The position numbers were made by a program, and so were the translations under genes. Positions 1-10,130 of a DNA stretch of 64,000 nucleotides are shown here, piece after piece; the first letter of the stretch is position 1; every line of letters starts with the position of its first letter. The notes under the pieces were generated by a model. The model had not been told where the DNA came from. It saw only the letters and a list, made by a program, of their open reading frames with translations, and searched no databases. The DNA lies in the NCBI GenBank assembly GCA_963678675.1, contig OY783195.1:11248479-11312478 (forward strand), written 5' to 3'. The DNA comes from Xiphydria camelus (taxonomy: Eukaryota > Arthropoda > Insecta > Hymenoptera > Xiphydriidae).

Positions 1-215
1 TTTTAATTATGGGAAACTCTCTACAAAAGGCCCAGCTATACCCCTAACGCGTGGGAGGCTATTTTGCGGATTTCACATACTGACACGACGGATAAGAAGT
101 TCTTACTAAATCGGAGATTGTTGGGAGTAATTGAATAACGTAGCGCGCCAGGCGTGGGAAATTCTTTTGATGATTGCAATATGAAGTCGGTGGTTCTAAT
201 TAGCTCTGCTACAGG
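1..215. other. No feature recognised
   Basis: I see no coding frame, terminal repeat or RNA-like structure here. It leads into the 5' untranslated part of the mariner remnant that follows. Confidence 0.4.
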
Positions 216-408
216 GTAGGATCAAAAAGTAGTAGGACTGAATTTCTGTAGCGCGAACGGAGCGGTGGAGGGAGATCGTATCACCTGGGCGTGGTAGCCG
301 GGAGCCTTCCGAAGAGACCGATATTTTTTCCATTTGCCTGTGGGTAAGTGGAGAGTATGCACGTCGATTTCCGTGAACCTCTGTTAAGAAGCTTTGTCGC
401 GATCTAAG

Positions 409-722
409 ATGGAGAAAAATCTCGAGCAGCGCTACGCCATCAAATTCTGCGTCAAACTTGGGACGTGCTTCACAGGTTACGCAAACGCGTCCTCCGCGTG
501 CGGCCAGACATCGCCGATTCTTGGAAGCTTCACCACGACAACGCGCCGTGGCATACCGCGCTGCTGGTGAGGGAGTTTCTGGCCAAGCACAGGGTTGCCA
601 CGTTACTTCACCCCCCCCCCCCCCTACAGTCCAGATCTGGCACCGCCGGACTTCTTCTTCTTTCCTCGGCTCAAGCGGGACCTCAAGGGAAAGCGATACA
701 GCTCCGTCAAGACGTTCTGTTC
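409..722 (+). pseudogene. Internally deleted mariner transposase
   Basis: The first 17 codons from the ATG at 409 give a typical mariner N-terminus (MEKNLEQRYAIKFC). The frame then jumps to the catalytic C-terminal half: HHDNAPWH near 530-555 supplies the second catalytic Asp, and a SPDLAPPD block after 625 supplies the third. About 400-500 bases that would encode the DNA-binding domain and the first catalytic Asp are missing. The junction shifts frame, and the run of about 15 C at 610-625 shifts it again, so no functional enzyme can be made. The GC-rich stretch at 215-408 is probably the element's own 5' untranslated region. The family assignment is firm from the motifs; the deletion is seen directly. 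Confidence 0.85.
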
Positions 723-852
723 TTAAAATTTTGCGACATCCTTGCGTAATTCTCTGTTTCAGTTGGTTAATGCTTGCTGGTTGAGTTTGAAAAACAACAG
801 ATTTCAGATGTTCCCATAAGAAGAAATCGTAGGGAGTAAGATCAGGTGATGG
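722..852 (-). pseudogene. DDE transposase C-terminal scrap
   Basis: Read on the minus strand, this gives SPDLTPYDFFLWEHLKSVVF followed by a Gln-rich helix (QLKQRITQGCRKIL). That is the third-Asp region of an insect Tc1/mariner-related transposase of the DFFLWGHLK type, a different family from the mariner scrap next to it. Only about 43 codons remain. The adjoining stretch to 1206, which ends in CACCCTGTATATA, may be its noncoding end. Confidence 0.75.
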
Positions 853-1210
853 AAATGATTTCTAAAATTTATTGTAATGTAATTGACCTTTAATAAATAA
901 ATTGACAAAATTTACTTCTAGCGGTTTCTTTCTCGATTTGCTCGAAAACGACTCATCGAAAGGTACCAAAATTTGGCGTTGTTGTAAAGCATTTTTAAAG
1001 AGCTTTCCAACGCTGTATCATACATGGGGGGTTGCTATTTAAGATTACAAAGTTGGGGGGGGGGGGCTACCCCTAAGGGAGTTGAAGGGGGTGCGTCTCC
1101 GATTATGTCATTTTGGTTCCCCCTCTCCATTGTCGAGACCGTTTTTTTTTAGAAAATATAACTCTGAGATATTGGGATGGAAGTTTTAAAAATGTCACCC
1201 TGTATATATT
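853..1210. repeat. Noncoding transposon end, probable
   Basis: This part has no open frame. It contains a G run at about 1056-1068 and ends in CACCCTGTATATAT, a sequence common at ends of insect DNA transposons. It probably belongs to the minus-strand transposase scrap next to it; that link is inference. Confidence 0.4.
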
Positions 1211-3109
1211 GTATATGTGGCTGTAATAGTAGTCGGGCAAACGTTGATACTAAAAATAAGTACAAAGCGGTATAATTGCACCGAGAAAAATTAATTGATT
1301 CTTATGCGAATCTACACAAAATTTGTTTATTATAGCAGGCTTCACAGAATATTCCCTATTCCCCTCAACACTTCTATGTCTTCAAGTTTCCCTCTTTCCA
1401 TCCTAAAACTCGTGGTTTTCCCCTTTTTATCCTACATTTAATATTTTTCCTCCAAAGCTATCAGTTTCTCAGTTAAGTTTGACTTTTTATCGCTTCGCAT
1501 AGCGTGAAAAGATCCAAAATGGTCCATTTTGGTTCAAAAATGGTAGTATAACCCCCTAGCTACCTGCAACAATGTTTCGTTTAAAACATAATAACAAAGT
1601 TGAATTAATGTTTCTTAAAGGAAACTAGATTCGACAAATGATCTCTTATCCTTTTAAATCAGTTTGCGATAATCAGATTTAAATTATATAATATGAGATA
1701 TAAGTATTTAACATGCAAAAATTTCCTTAATTCGCTTAATAAATATTGGTGCTCTATTTTCAGTATTAAACATTGTTATTTTTTACATCATTGTACATTT
1801 CTAATTTCCGGAACATCTCCTTTCTTAATCAAAAGTGTTCCATTTTTTTACCAAAATTTCGATATTTCCCCTAAAATGAAATAAATAGAGGCTATGAAGT
1901 TTGTTATAGCTTCATTTTTGTCTTCGTCAATGTTTACTTGCTGTAGAGAAATTTTCTATCGTAGGGGGGTTTAGGGGAGGGTAAGTGAATTGTGCGCAGT
2001 GGGTAATTGCACATGTGCGCGTCGTGGTTTTTTTTATGCCCTGGTGGTGTCATACAATCGGCTCAATATCGGCCCAATATTGGGAGCCGGCATCACCAAT
2101 TTTGGCGTGATATCGGCACTTGATATTGGGTTGGTACTGGCAGCATGCTGGAATGATAAAATTGATGCGATATCGTATGCCTACATTGGATCGATACTAG
2201 AAAATGACACTGATCCGATGTTGGAAGATAACATCGATTCAGCTGTTCGAGTTTACTACTTTGCTACGTACATATACGTATGTATAGAAAAAATAATAAT
2301 TCATTACATATGTGCTTGTTGATTCTATTCTTGTCTTATTATCATGTATGTTGATCATTTTTGGATTTATTCAACGATTTAAAGTTTTTCTGACTGCGGC
2401 GGTGCGCCATCACACTATTCTCTGAATATGAAGCTGACGTCTTTCTTGGTAAGCTACTGTAACATAAGACGTTAGCTTTGCTATGTAACGAAAGTTTAAA
2501 CTACGTGTCTGGTGATTTTACTAGTATGCATAAATAAATGCTCTCTCTCTCTCAGCATTCCGTTTTAAAATTTTAATAACATACTGAGTGGAAAATGAAA
2601 TTATAACTGTAAATTAATATTTTATCCATTAAAAAATTTATTATACTGCGGAATTCTGTTCGATCAAAAGTAAACTGAGAATCCACAAATAGGGCTTAGC
2701 AAAACTATAATTAATAATACTCTGCCTACATAATCTTTAAATTTATAAGTGTAAAAATAACGTCGTTTAGTAGTAGATTTTAATTCTTACTAAAAGCTTT
2801 TTCAGTTATTTCAAATTAGTAAAACAATTGACTATTAAATTGGTTCTTTTTACGAGAATTATCGTACTAATCTCAATAGTACATATGAATATTTAACAGT
2901 AGTTATTAAATGCATAATAGGATACTCGTATAATATTAAGAGGTTGCATTGAAAGCTGCTATTCTCCTGTAGATGGTTCTAACTACTTATGTCGTGCGCA
3001 GCGACTAATACTTCTCGTATCATTATGAATTATTGACATTTCTCATTAGGATTCAGTCATTTGACTGTCATTTTTGGTCAATAAAATTCTATGCCTGTAA
3101 TCTGAAAAA
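1211..3109. other. AT-rich, no gene; short CT run and degenerate repeat
   Basis: I see no supported gene. The short open frames here have no recognisable motif. A degenerate GATATCGG/CAATATTGG-rich patch lies at 2042-2240 and a (CT)6 run at about 2540-2555. Confidence 0.5.
2042..2240. repeat. Degenerate CAATATCGG / ATCGATACT motif cluster
   Basis: Short variants of CTCAATATCGG, CCAATATTGG, GATATCGGC and GGATCGATACT follow one another with irregular spacing. The same vocabulary recurs at 14650-15110. The open frame through it (1990-2322) looks like a consequence of the repeat and not a gene. Confidence 0.45.
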
Positions 3110-3127
3110 ATGGAACGCGACAAGTTG

Positions 3128-3372
3128 TTTTTTCGATGTGTACTTCTATACTACTCAGATTTATTAAAAAAAGTGCTGCTGCAGCTCATAAATTACTTTT
3201 GCAAACTTATGCTGAATTTGCTCCAACAGAAACAGTATGTAGAAACTGCTTTCGTTGCTTCAAAAGTGGAAACTGTGATGCTCACGACGAACAACGGCCA
3301 CGTCAAATAAAGAAGTTCGAAGATGAACAACTGCAAGCTCCATTGGAAGAAAACCCTACTATAACAACCCCC
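3128..3372 (+). pseudogene. Mariner transposase N-terminal scrap
   Basis: The frame gives a helix-turn-helix region with KKSAAAAHKLLLQTYAEFAP, then CFRCFKSGNCDAHDEQRP and KKFEDEQLQAPLEENP. These align by eye with the mariner order SAAEAH..Y, W/CFRRFKSGDFD.DE.RPGRPKKFED. About 80 codons survive, with Trp to Cys and other substitutions, and nothing of the catalytic domain follows. It is directly abutted by the Harbinger-type MITE at 3396. Confidence 0.8.
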
Positions 3373-3395
3373 TAATATAAAAGTAACTCCTTTAA

Positions 3396-3524
3396 GGGCC
3401 GGGTTTACCAACACGGTATAAACGCGGTATAGCGCTATACTGAGAATAACCAGCAATAAGCCTTATGGTTATTCTCAGTATAGCGCTATACCGCGTTTTT
3501 ATACCGTGTTGGTAAAACCGGCCT
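3396..3524. mobile_element. PIF/Harbinger-type MITE, near-perfect palindrome
   Basis: Terminal repeats start GGGCCGGGTTTACC and the arms (GGTATAGCGCTATACTGAG) meet over a loop of about 20 bases, so nearly the whole element folds on itself. TAA flanks both sides (3393-3395 and 3525-3527), matching the TWA duplication of PIF/Harbinger. The same terminal sequence caps the Harbinger transposase remnant ending at 17865, which ties this MITE to that family. Confidence 0.85.
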
Positions 3525-3586
3525 TAAATAGAATAATTTTTACACAATATTTTAATAATAATAGTTGTACTTGATATCATAAAGCT

Positions 3587-3826
3587 GCGTTGTCACTGCG
3601 CGAAACTGTTTCGCAAAACTAGTCTCACCTCGTGTATACTTCGCACTCACCCCGAAACTGGTTTCGCGAGTATGTTTCGAAGTGAGCCAACGTCAGTCGG
3701 TTTTGGATCGTGCATCAAAGAGCTTCGCCTTCCGGGTTGCCGCCAGTGTGCACGTTTCGTCCCGTGTCGTCCGAAAAACTGTCGGGAAACATTTTCGCTA
3801 AACAGTTTCGCGCAGTGGCAACCCGG
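3587..3826. mobile_element. Short TIR element (MITE), degenerate
   Basis: TTGTCACTGCGCGAAACTGT at the left matches, inverted, the CAGTTTCGCGCAGTGGCAA block at the right (about 28 bases with few mismatches). GAAACTG and its complement recur inside. There is no coding capacity and the family is unknown. Confidence 0.6.
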
Positions 3827-3904
3827 CTTAACAGTGCATAATTTTGGTACCAGCGTACTACTTGTTGGGGCTGGTGTGTGTTTTCAGGTATCATATCGTT
3901 ACTA

Positions 3905-4647
3905 ACAAGGGGAGGCTGCGAGCTTCGGAACAGGCATTTTTACGATTTTCTTTTCTGTGAGTAGGGATTGATGCCCTTAACAAAGCCCCAAAGTATTTTT
4001 TCCGAATACGCCTTAGAAATAAAAAAAATCACATCAAAGAATTCCATGATTGGTATGTACAAGTTCCGAAAACCCGGTCTCAGGAACTCTCGCGTGGCTC
4101 ATCGGGTAGCGTGCCTGACTCGCACGCGGCGGGCACGCGTTCGAGTCTCGGTGTATTCTTTTTTTTTAATTATTTTTGATGCAATGTCCTTTGACAGTAT
4201 GCAATAAATTTTCATAATAAAAGTACTGTCTCTTGAAGTAATGTTTAAAAAATATATCGTATTAATTTAATTGTATCTCGATGTATTCATTTTTATAAAG
4301 ATTATTGATAATAAATAAATGTTTGTATTATATTATTTCAAAAAATATCGTATCTACTTATTTAATTTATGATAAGAATTAAGGAAAAAAAAGAAATACA
4401 CCGAAACTCGAACGCGTGCCCGCCGCGTGCGATTCAGGCACGCTACCCGACGAGCCACGCGAGAGTTCCTGAGACCCGATTTTCGGAATTTGTACATACC
4501 AATCATGGAATTCTTTGATGTGATTTTTTTTATTTCTAAGGCGTATTCGGAAAAAATACTTTGGGGTTTTGTGAAGGGTGTCAATCCCTACTCATAGAAA
4601 AAAAAATCGTAAAAATGCCTGTTCCGAAGATCGCGGCCTCCCCTTGT
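3905..4647. mobile_element. Foldback with ACAAGGGGAGGC ends and tRNA-like sequence
   Basis: The arms at 3905-4165 and 4385-4647 are inverted copies, with a 220-base AT-rich loop. Ends are ACAAGGGGAGGC and GCCTCCCCTTGT. Each arm contains a tRNA-like stretch: a box A-like GGCTCATCGGGTAGCGTGCC followed by a box B-like GCGTTCGAGTCTC. The same terminal 11 bases and a different tRNA-like sequence occur in the elements at 24226 and 30822. It codes for nothing recognisable. The tRNA-like part is seen directly; whether Pol III reads it is unknown. Confidence 0.75.
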
Positions 4648-4657
4648 AAGTCCTATA

Positions 4658-5338
4658 TCAGTGCCAACAAAAATTGATTCGTAAAATACTCTCCAAAAAA
4701 GATTTGAAATCAATTAAGATCGCCATGTTCAAGATTTATATATAAAAAGTAAAAGGCATCATTTGAAAGGAAAATTATTGTAAATCAAGTTACTAAACAA
4801 TTCGACTAAAAAAATTTATAAAAAAATTTTAATAAAAAAGAACTTGATGCGTTTAAGTTTTCGTATTTTGTCCACTCTAACGAATAATTGGTAGTGCTTG
4901 GACGGTGCTAGAGTGATTCATAAATTGCACTGCCGAAGTCAAATTCAGAGAAATTCAGAAGGCCCCGCCTGTTCGGTTTCCCGTGCGACATTCGGTATAC
5001 TGGTGGTATCATATAAGTGTATGAATTTATTTAAAATCATAAGTGCATAAACATCGAGTATAATTCTATCTGAATTTTTTATTTTGAAGGAAAAAAACGC
5101 GGAAAGTTCTTTTTTATGAAAATTTGTTTATACATTTTTTAGTCGAATTTTTTAGTAACTTGATTTACAATAATTTTCCTTTCAAATGATGCCTTTTACT
5201 TTTTATATATAAATCTTGAACATGGCGATCATAATTGATTTCAAATCTTTTTTGGAGAGTATTTTACGTATCAATTTTTGTTGGTACTGAATGAATATGC
5301 CGCCTTTTTTTTACAGAGAATCTGTTTTTGTGGGGGGA
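4658..5338. mobile_element. Foldback family FB-1, copy 1
   Basis: The left arm (about 4658-4850, AGTGCCAACAAAAATTGATTCG and on) is the inverse of the right arm (about 5105-5300). The middle has no long frame. Other copies are at 19768-20713 (with a SINE inside), 39374-39955 and 63796-64000. The fuller copies end in CCCACAAAAACAGA. The left end of this copy is cut off against the preceding foldback. Confidence 0.75.
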
Positions 5339-5738
5339 TTTCACTACTTTTTGGAATTTATTCATGAGGAGAATACGTACATGTAGAAGAATAGCTTTTT
5401 ATTACCACAAAATTAAAGTCTCACATTTTATACCGATACGAGCTAATTAATTATAACCACGTTACTTTTGATTTATTCTCGTAATATTTTGAAAGGGATT
5501 TATAGACTAGAGAGAGCCCTTACATTTTTCACTTTGCCTTAGTATTTTGGAGAAATAAAACATATACCGCTTTCGAATTTACAGGCCATCGGATTTTTCT
5601 TATATTTTGGTCGTCTACAGAAATTCATGAAGACGTTTTACCTTCAACTCTCTCTAAGTATACTCCTCCAATGACCATGATGAATTGTTTCATAATATGT
5701 AAAGATACCACTTATGACAGTATATATGTTTTTACATA
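5339..5738. repeat. Dispersed repeat, left half, split by the mariner
   Basis: This matches 20713-21050 (TTCACTACTTTTTGGAATTT and on) with small indels. Its last part (ACCACTTATGACAGTATATATG) also matches 8875-8905, where the sequence continues without interruption into TTAACTCGAG. Here that continuation is found only after the mariner, at 7028. The repeat is therefore older than the mariner. Confidence 0.75.
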
Positions 5739-7025
5739 TTAGGTGTAGTAAAAAGAAATCCATTATTTTTCCAATAGATGGCTTTAGTAATCTGTATCTC
5801 GCGTTGTATAAGTGCGATCAGGTTACGCTAGATGGCGTTAGAAAGAAAAGATTTCGTACTAAGTAAACTTCTCAGACAGTTTGTGATTGCTTGATGCAGT
5901 ATTGTTTGAGCACGTGTCAAAGATGGACACCAGCAAAGAGAAAAAACGCCATATTTTACAGTTTTTTTTCGATAAAGGCGAAAACGCAAGCCAGGCGGCT
6001 GAACATGTGAATAATGTTTATGGTCCTGATACTGTAACAGCCAATCACGCGCAATTTTGGTTTCGTCGATTCCGTTCCGGTAATTTTGATGTCAAAGACG
6101 CACCACGCTCTGGAAGGCCAATTGTCGAAAAGGTCGATAGAATAATGGAAATAGTCGAGTCTGACCGTCATGTAAGCACTGTTTCGATTGCCGAGGAGTT
6201 AAACATTGCACAAAAAACCGTTTGGAATCACTTGAATAAGGCTGGATACAAAAAGAAGCTTGATGTATGGGTGCCACACGAGTTAACGCAAAAGAATCTC
6301 ATGGACCGAATTTCCATCTGCGAATCGCTGCTGAATCGCAACAGAATTGACCCATTTCTGAAGCGGATGGTGACTGGTGATGAAAAGTGGATCACTTACG
6401 ACAACGTCAAGCGAAAACGGTCGTGGTCGAATCGCGGTGAGCCGGCGCAAATGGTGGCTAAGCCAGGATTGACAGCCAGGAAGGTTTTGCTATGTGTTTG
6501 GTGGGATTGGCAGGGAATCATTTACTACGAGCTGCTCCCCTACGGCCAAACTCTTAATTCGGACCTGTACTGTCAACAATTGGACCGTCTGAAGGAAGCA
6601 ATAGTCCAGAAGCGGCCAGTTTTGACCAATAGGAGAGGAATTGTGTTCCATCAGGACAACGCCAGGCCACATACCTCAATAGTGACTCGCCAGAAGCTCC
6701 GTGAGTTTGGTTGGGAGGTTCTTTTGCATCCACCTTATAGTCCGGACCTGGCACCAAGTGATTACCACCTGTTTCTATCTATGGCGAATGATTTTGCTGG
6801 TGAAAAATTTGCCTCAAGAGAAGTTTGTGAAAATCGACTGTCCCAGTTTTTTGCCAACAGGGACGAGGGTTTCTATAAGAGAGGTATAATGAAATTACCT
6901 TCAAAATGGCAGCAAGTTATTGAACAAAGTGGTGCATATTTGACCTAAATCGGATCATTGTAATTATGCTAAATAAAGCCTTCAATTTCATGCAAAAATA
7001 ATGGATTTCTTTTTACTAGACCTTA
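5739..7025 (+). mobile_element. Complete mariner element, 1287 bp
   Basis: Inverted ends read TTAGGTGTAGTAAAAAGAAA on the left and, inverted on the right, TAAGGTCTAGTAAAAAGAAA, two mismatches apart within the outer seven bases and then identical for about 25 bases. TA duplications lie at 5737-5738 and 7026-7027. The uninterrupted version of the target exists at 8875-8990, so the insertion is demonstrable. The size, the single intact open frame and the TA target are standard for mariner. A young, possibly functional copy is the simplest reading. Confidence 0.92.
5923..6948 (+). CDS. Mariner transposase, intact (D,D34D)
   Basis: This 341-residue protein is full length for a mariner transposase. 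It would bind the element's inverted repeats, excise the element and paste it into TA sites in the nucleus. The ATG at 5923 (MDTSKEKKRH) is chosen because it starts the family's conserved N-terminus; the open frame upstream has only a non-ATG start. Two helix-turn-helix regions lie at about residues 5-55 and 75-110. The linker motif is WVPHEL at 116-121. Catalytic residues are Asp153 (TGDEKW), Asp245 (HQDNARPH) and Asp280 (SDYHLF), with 34 residues between the last two. YSPDLAP is at 272-278. No stop or frameshift interrupts it. Activity cannot be judged from sequence alone. Confidence 0.93.
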   Translation: MDTSKEKKRHILQFFFDKGENASQAAEHVNNVYGPDTVTANHAQFWFRRFRSGNFDVKDAPRSGRPIVEKVDRIMEIVESDRHVSTVSIAEELNIAQKTVWNHLNKAGYKKKLDVWVPHELTQKNLMDRISICESLLNRNRIDPFLKRMVTGDEKWITYDNVKRKRSWSNRGEPAQMVAKPGLTARKVLLCVWWDWQGIIYYELLPYGQTLNSDLYCQQLDRLKEAIVQKRPVLTNRRGIVFHQDNARPHTSIVTRQKLREFGWEVLLHPPYSPDLAPSDYHLFLSMANDFAGEKFASREVCENRLSQFFANRDEGFYKRGIMKLPSKWQQVIEQSGAYLT

Positions 7026-7027
7026 TA

Positions 7028-7130
7028 TATTAACTCGAGACGTTGGAATAGTTTTAAGAAATCCTTTTGCATGCACACTGCTGAAATTTCGCCCTTACTC
7101 GTAAATAAATTTAATTCAATTATTACCACA
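7028..7130. repeat. Dispersed repeat, right half after the mariner
   Basis: ATATTAACTCGAGACGTTGG to the CTTACTCGTAAATAAATTT stretch repeats 8905-8990 with few changes. It continues the repeat broken at 5738. Confidence 0.7.
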
Positions 7131-7245
7131 TCATTTACAGCTTCGATGCTGACCTTATGACTCATTTCAGTCCGAGTAGAACATTCATTGCAAATATCAT
7201 CATAAACATGCCAATGCGAATAAAAATCATTTATTAACAGTAGCA

Positions 7246-7357
7246 GATCAAGTATTCCGTTGTGGTGGGGGTCCTGATTGGTCTACTCGCTAAGATGCGT
7301 ATACGTTTCTTAGCGAGTAGACCAATCAGGGCCCCCACCGCAACGGAATACTTGATC
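7246..7357. repeat. 112 bp hairpin palindrome
   Basis: GATCAAGTATTCCGTTGTGG is mirrored by CGGAATACTTGATC, with arms of about 50 bases containing CTGATTGGTCTACTCGCTAAG. Related single arms are found at 39310-39345 and 52563-52625, which ties the piece to the GATCTCCCGAATTGACAG foldback family. Confidence 0.75.
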
Positions 7358-7404
7358 CTGATTGGTCTCTTCGCTGAGTTGCGTGCACGCAAATATACGA
7401 GTGA

Positions 7405-8700
7405 CTCGAGAAAGGCCCCCTGATCTCCCGGTAGCTGTCAATTCGGGAGATCGAAGCATCTAACCTCGAAATCGTTTATTTGTAAATAATGTGAATAATG
7501 TGTACGAGTGATAAGAAATAATTATTCGCGTTTCTTCGATGAGTTTCCCCAAGTGTTTAAAAATCGGTGTCCGATTTTTGCCAATAACTGTTGCTTCAAC
7601 TTCCAGTGATATTATGTATTATTGCAGAACGACTAGTTTAGAAGATTTTCATGAAGACTCACGATTTTCTGACATGTCATCTCGTACAGGTGCAACCGAA
7701 GAGGACCTAGCTCGTGTCCTGTCCGTAAAAAGTTGATTGGATGGACATCGGAGAATGTCAGGATTGTCACCGAGCGCCTATTACCCATGGTACATTAATT
7801 GCAATATGCGCTTTTCCTTTCAACTATTCTTGCTTTAAATAACTTTCACTTGTTTCAAAGTATTTACCTTGTACAAACTGTTCATCGTAGGGGGCAGCGA
7901 TCAATGATTGTGACTAATCGTAGACAAATTATTCCTGCGATGATGTTCCAATTGCAAAGCATACACTAGCAAGTCAGTTTACAGCGTCCGATGTTTAGTA
8001 TCAACTTTTCCTCTTTTGGAACACCCATCACCCGAGCATAATCACGATTACGTTAACGTTAATCGCAGAATAGACCGTGAGCTTGGGCACATTATCGCAG
8101 TAGTAGTTCGGCACACCTTGCCTTGCTTGCGAATTGCCTTTTAGTTTTAATTGACAAACTTGTCTACGACGAGTCGCTATTATCGATCGCTGTCTCCTAC
8201 CACGAACAGTTCATAAAAGGTTATTAGCTTGAAAGAAGTAAAAGTTATTTAACGCTGGAATAGTTGAAACGAGAAGCGCGTATTGCAATTAATGTACCGT
8301 GGGTTATTACCCACGCTTAATAGGCGCTCGGTGACAAGCCTGACATTCTCCGATATCCATCGAGTCATTTTTTTAAGGACAGGACATGAGCTAGATCCTC
8401 TTCGGTTGCACCTGTACGAGATGACATGTCAGAAAATCGTGAGTCTTCATGAAAATCTTCTAACCTACTCGTTCTGCAGTAATACTTAATATCACTGGAA
8501 GTTGAAGCAACAGTTATTATCAAAAATCGGACACGGATTTTTAAACACTTAGGGAATCTCATCGAAGAAACCCGAATGATTATTTCTTATCACTTCTACA
8601 CATTATTAATCATTATTTATAAATTAACGATTTCGAGGTTAGATGCTTGGATCTCCCGAATTGACAGCCACTGGGAGATCAGACGTTTGACACTTCTCGC
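7405..8700. mobile_element. Large foldback (FB-4), copy 1
   Basis: The left arm, about 7430-7810, reappears inverted at about 8285-8680, including AAAAATCGG, CATGAAGACTC, GTGCAACCGAAGAGG and CCGAGCGCCTATTACCCA. The 470 bp between also carry inverted pieces (CGTAGGGGGCAGCGATC against GATCGCTGTCTCCTACC). The outer ends carry GATCTCCCG..CAATTCGGGAGATC, shared with the 27.6 kb and 43.5 kb foldbacks. The open frames here are symmetric shadows of the arms. A second copy lies at 37070-37925. Confidence 0.75.
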
Positions 8701-8719
8701 TCGGCTCGTAAGACAGCAG

Positions 8720-9002
8720 GGCACTCTCCAGAAACCAATTCTAACTATGAATGACTAGAGGACCAACCCAATCACTTCCGGCCAAATGTCAGGGAAATTC
8801 AAAGGTTGGAGTTTGCCATCGGACATATTGTTTACTCTTCCAATGACCGTGACGAATTGTTTCATCATATGTAAAGATACCACTTATGACAGTATATATG
8901 TTGTTCATATATTAACTCGAGATGTTGGAATAGTTTTAAGAAATCCTTTTGCATGCACCGCTGAAATTTCGCCCCCTTACTCGTAAATAAATTTCCAGCG
9001 TA
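8720..9002. repeat. Dispersed repeat, uninterrupted version of the mariner target
   Basis: From about 8835 to 8990 this holds the repeat that the mariner split at 5738/7026. No gene. Confidence 0.65.
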
Positions 9003-9895
9003 GCATTGATATTTTGCTGCACCTGTATTCTTCTGGAACGTCCTAAAATAATTATAAAAGTCCATATAATTCAGCCCTAACAAGTACAATCTTATCGAGC
9101 TGTACCGTATCGAGTTGATCTTTCGACGTAATGATTCCGAAACGGTTTTATCGAGAAATATATATTTCTAATATATATGGTAGTGTTGACGAAAATTGTA
9201 AAACATCGCAGGAATGTTACAGAAAAGTTACTTGCAAAAACGTGCTTTGTGGGGTGTAAATGATGATATTTTGTAATTTCCATTGTTACACCAGAGGCGA
9301 AGAAGAGATGAAATAGAAGTGAGGTACATGTACACTTCACGTTTTACAGGTCTGATAGTGAAGAAAAATCAAATTTATTGGTTGATCCATCCACTATCAA
9401 CAATCAAAGTCGTGGCAGAAAAATAAGTGATACAATGTTATTGGATTACAATAATGGAATAACTACTTTATTATTATTTTTTCTTTATCGATATATTTCC
9501 TCTTTTGCATTATACTATCACAAGTTCCAATTTATATACCGACCTGTAAAACGTGAAGTGTACATGTACCTCACTTCTATTTCAAATCTTCTTCGCTTCT
9601 GGTGTAACGATGGAAATTATAAAATATCATCATTTACACCCCACAAAGCACGTTTTTGCAAGTAACTTTTCTGTAACATTCCTGCGATATTTTACAATAT
9701 TCGTGAACACTACCGTATCTTAGAAATATATATTTCTTGATAAAAACGTTTTGGAATCATTACGTCGAAAAATCTCCTCGATAAGGTATAGCTCGATAAG
9801 ATTGTACTTGCTCGAGCTGAATTATATGGGGTTTTTATAATTATTTCAGGAAGTCCCAGAGGAATACAGGTGCAGCAAAATATCGATGCTCTGTG
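9003..9895. mobile_element. Foldback of family FB-5, copy 1
   Basis: The arms at about 9003-9355 and 9548-9895 are inverted copies (GAGGTACATGTACACTTCACG; GCACGTTTTTGCAAGTAAC), around a 190 bp centre with TCAAAGTCGTGGCAGAAAAA. The right arm runs on into a transposase scrap. Related copies or parts are at 10560-11180, 21130-22260 and 35640-39160. Confidence 0.7.
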
Positions 9896-10130
9896 CTAGA
9901 AAGAATAAGGAATAACCCTCGAACGAATATTCGGGGTATGGCAACAGAGGTTAGAATCACCAAGTCTACGGTTCGGAGGATATTAAAGGATGAAAATGTT
10001 CATCCATTTAAAGTGACGTACGTCCATGCACTCGAGACAGCAGATCCAGCTCGCCGAATGTAACTGGTTCTTGGAACAAGTGGATGATCCCTCGTTTGAA
10101 AGAAACCCCCCGGGTTCGCATACGATCTGT
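9895..10130 (+). pseudogene. HTH N-terminal scrap of a Tc1/mariner-like transposase
   Basis: The frame reads NNPRTNIRGMATEVRITKST then VRRILKDENVHPFKVTYVHA, a helix-turn-helix of the insect transposases in which ISKSTVRRIL is followed by HPFK/HPYH. A second frame continues with NWFLEQ..DDPSFERN. The sequence then breaks off, and no catalytic core follows. Sister scraps are at 21400-21660 and, inverted, at 36130-36400. Confidence 0.75.

Noticed and set aside
1990..2322. 110-codon frame as a small gene
   Set aside because: Internal repetition reflects the degenerate CAATATCGG motif cluster; no start context or domain.
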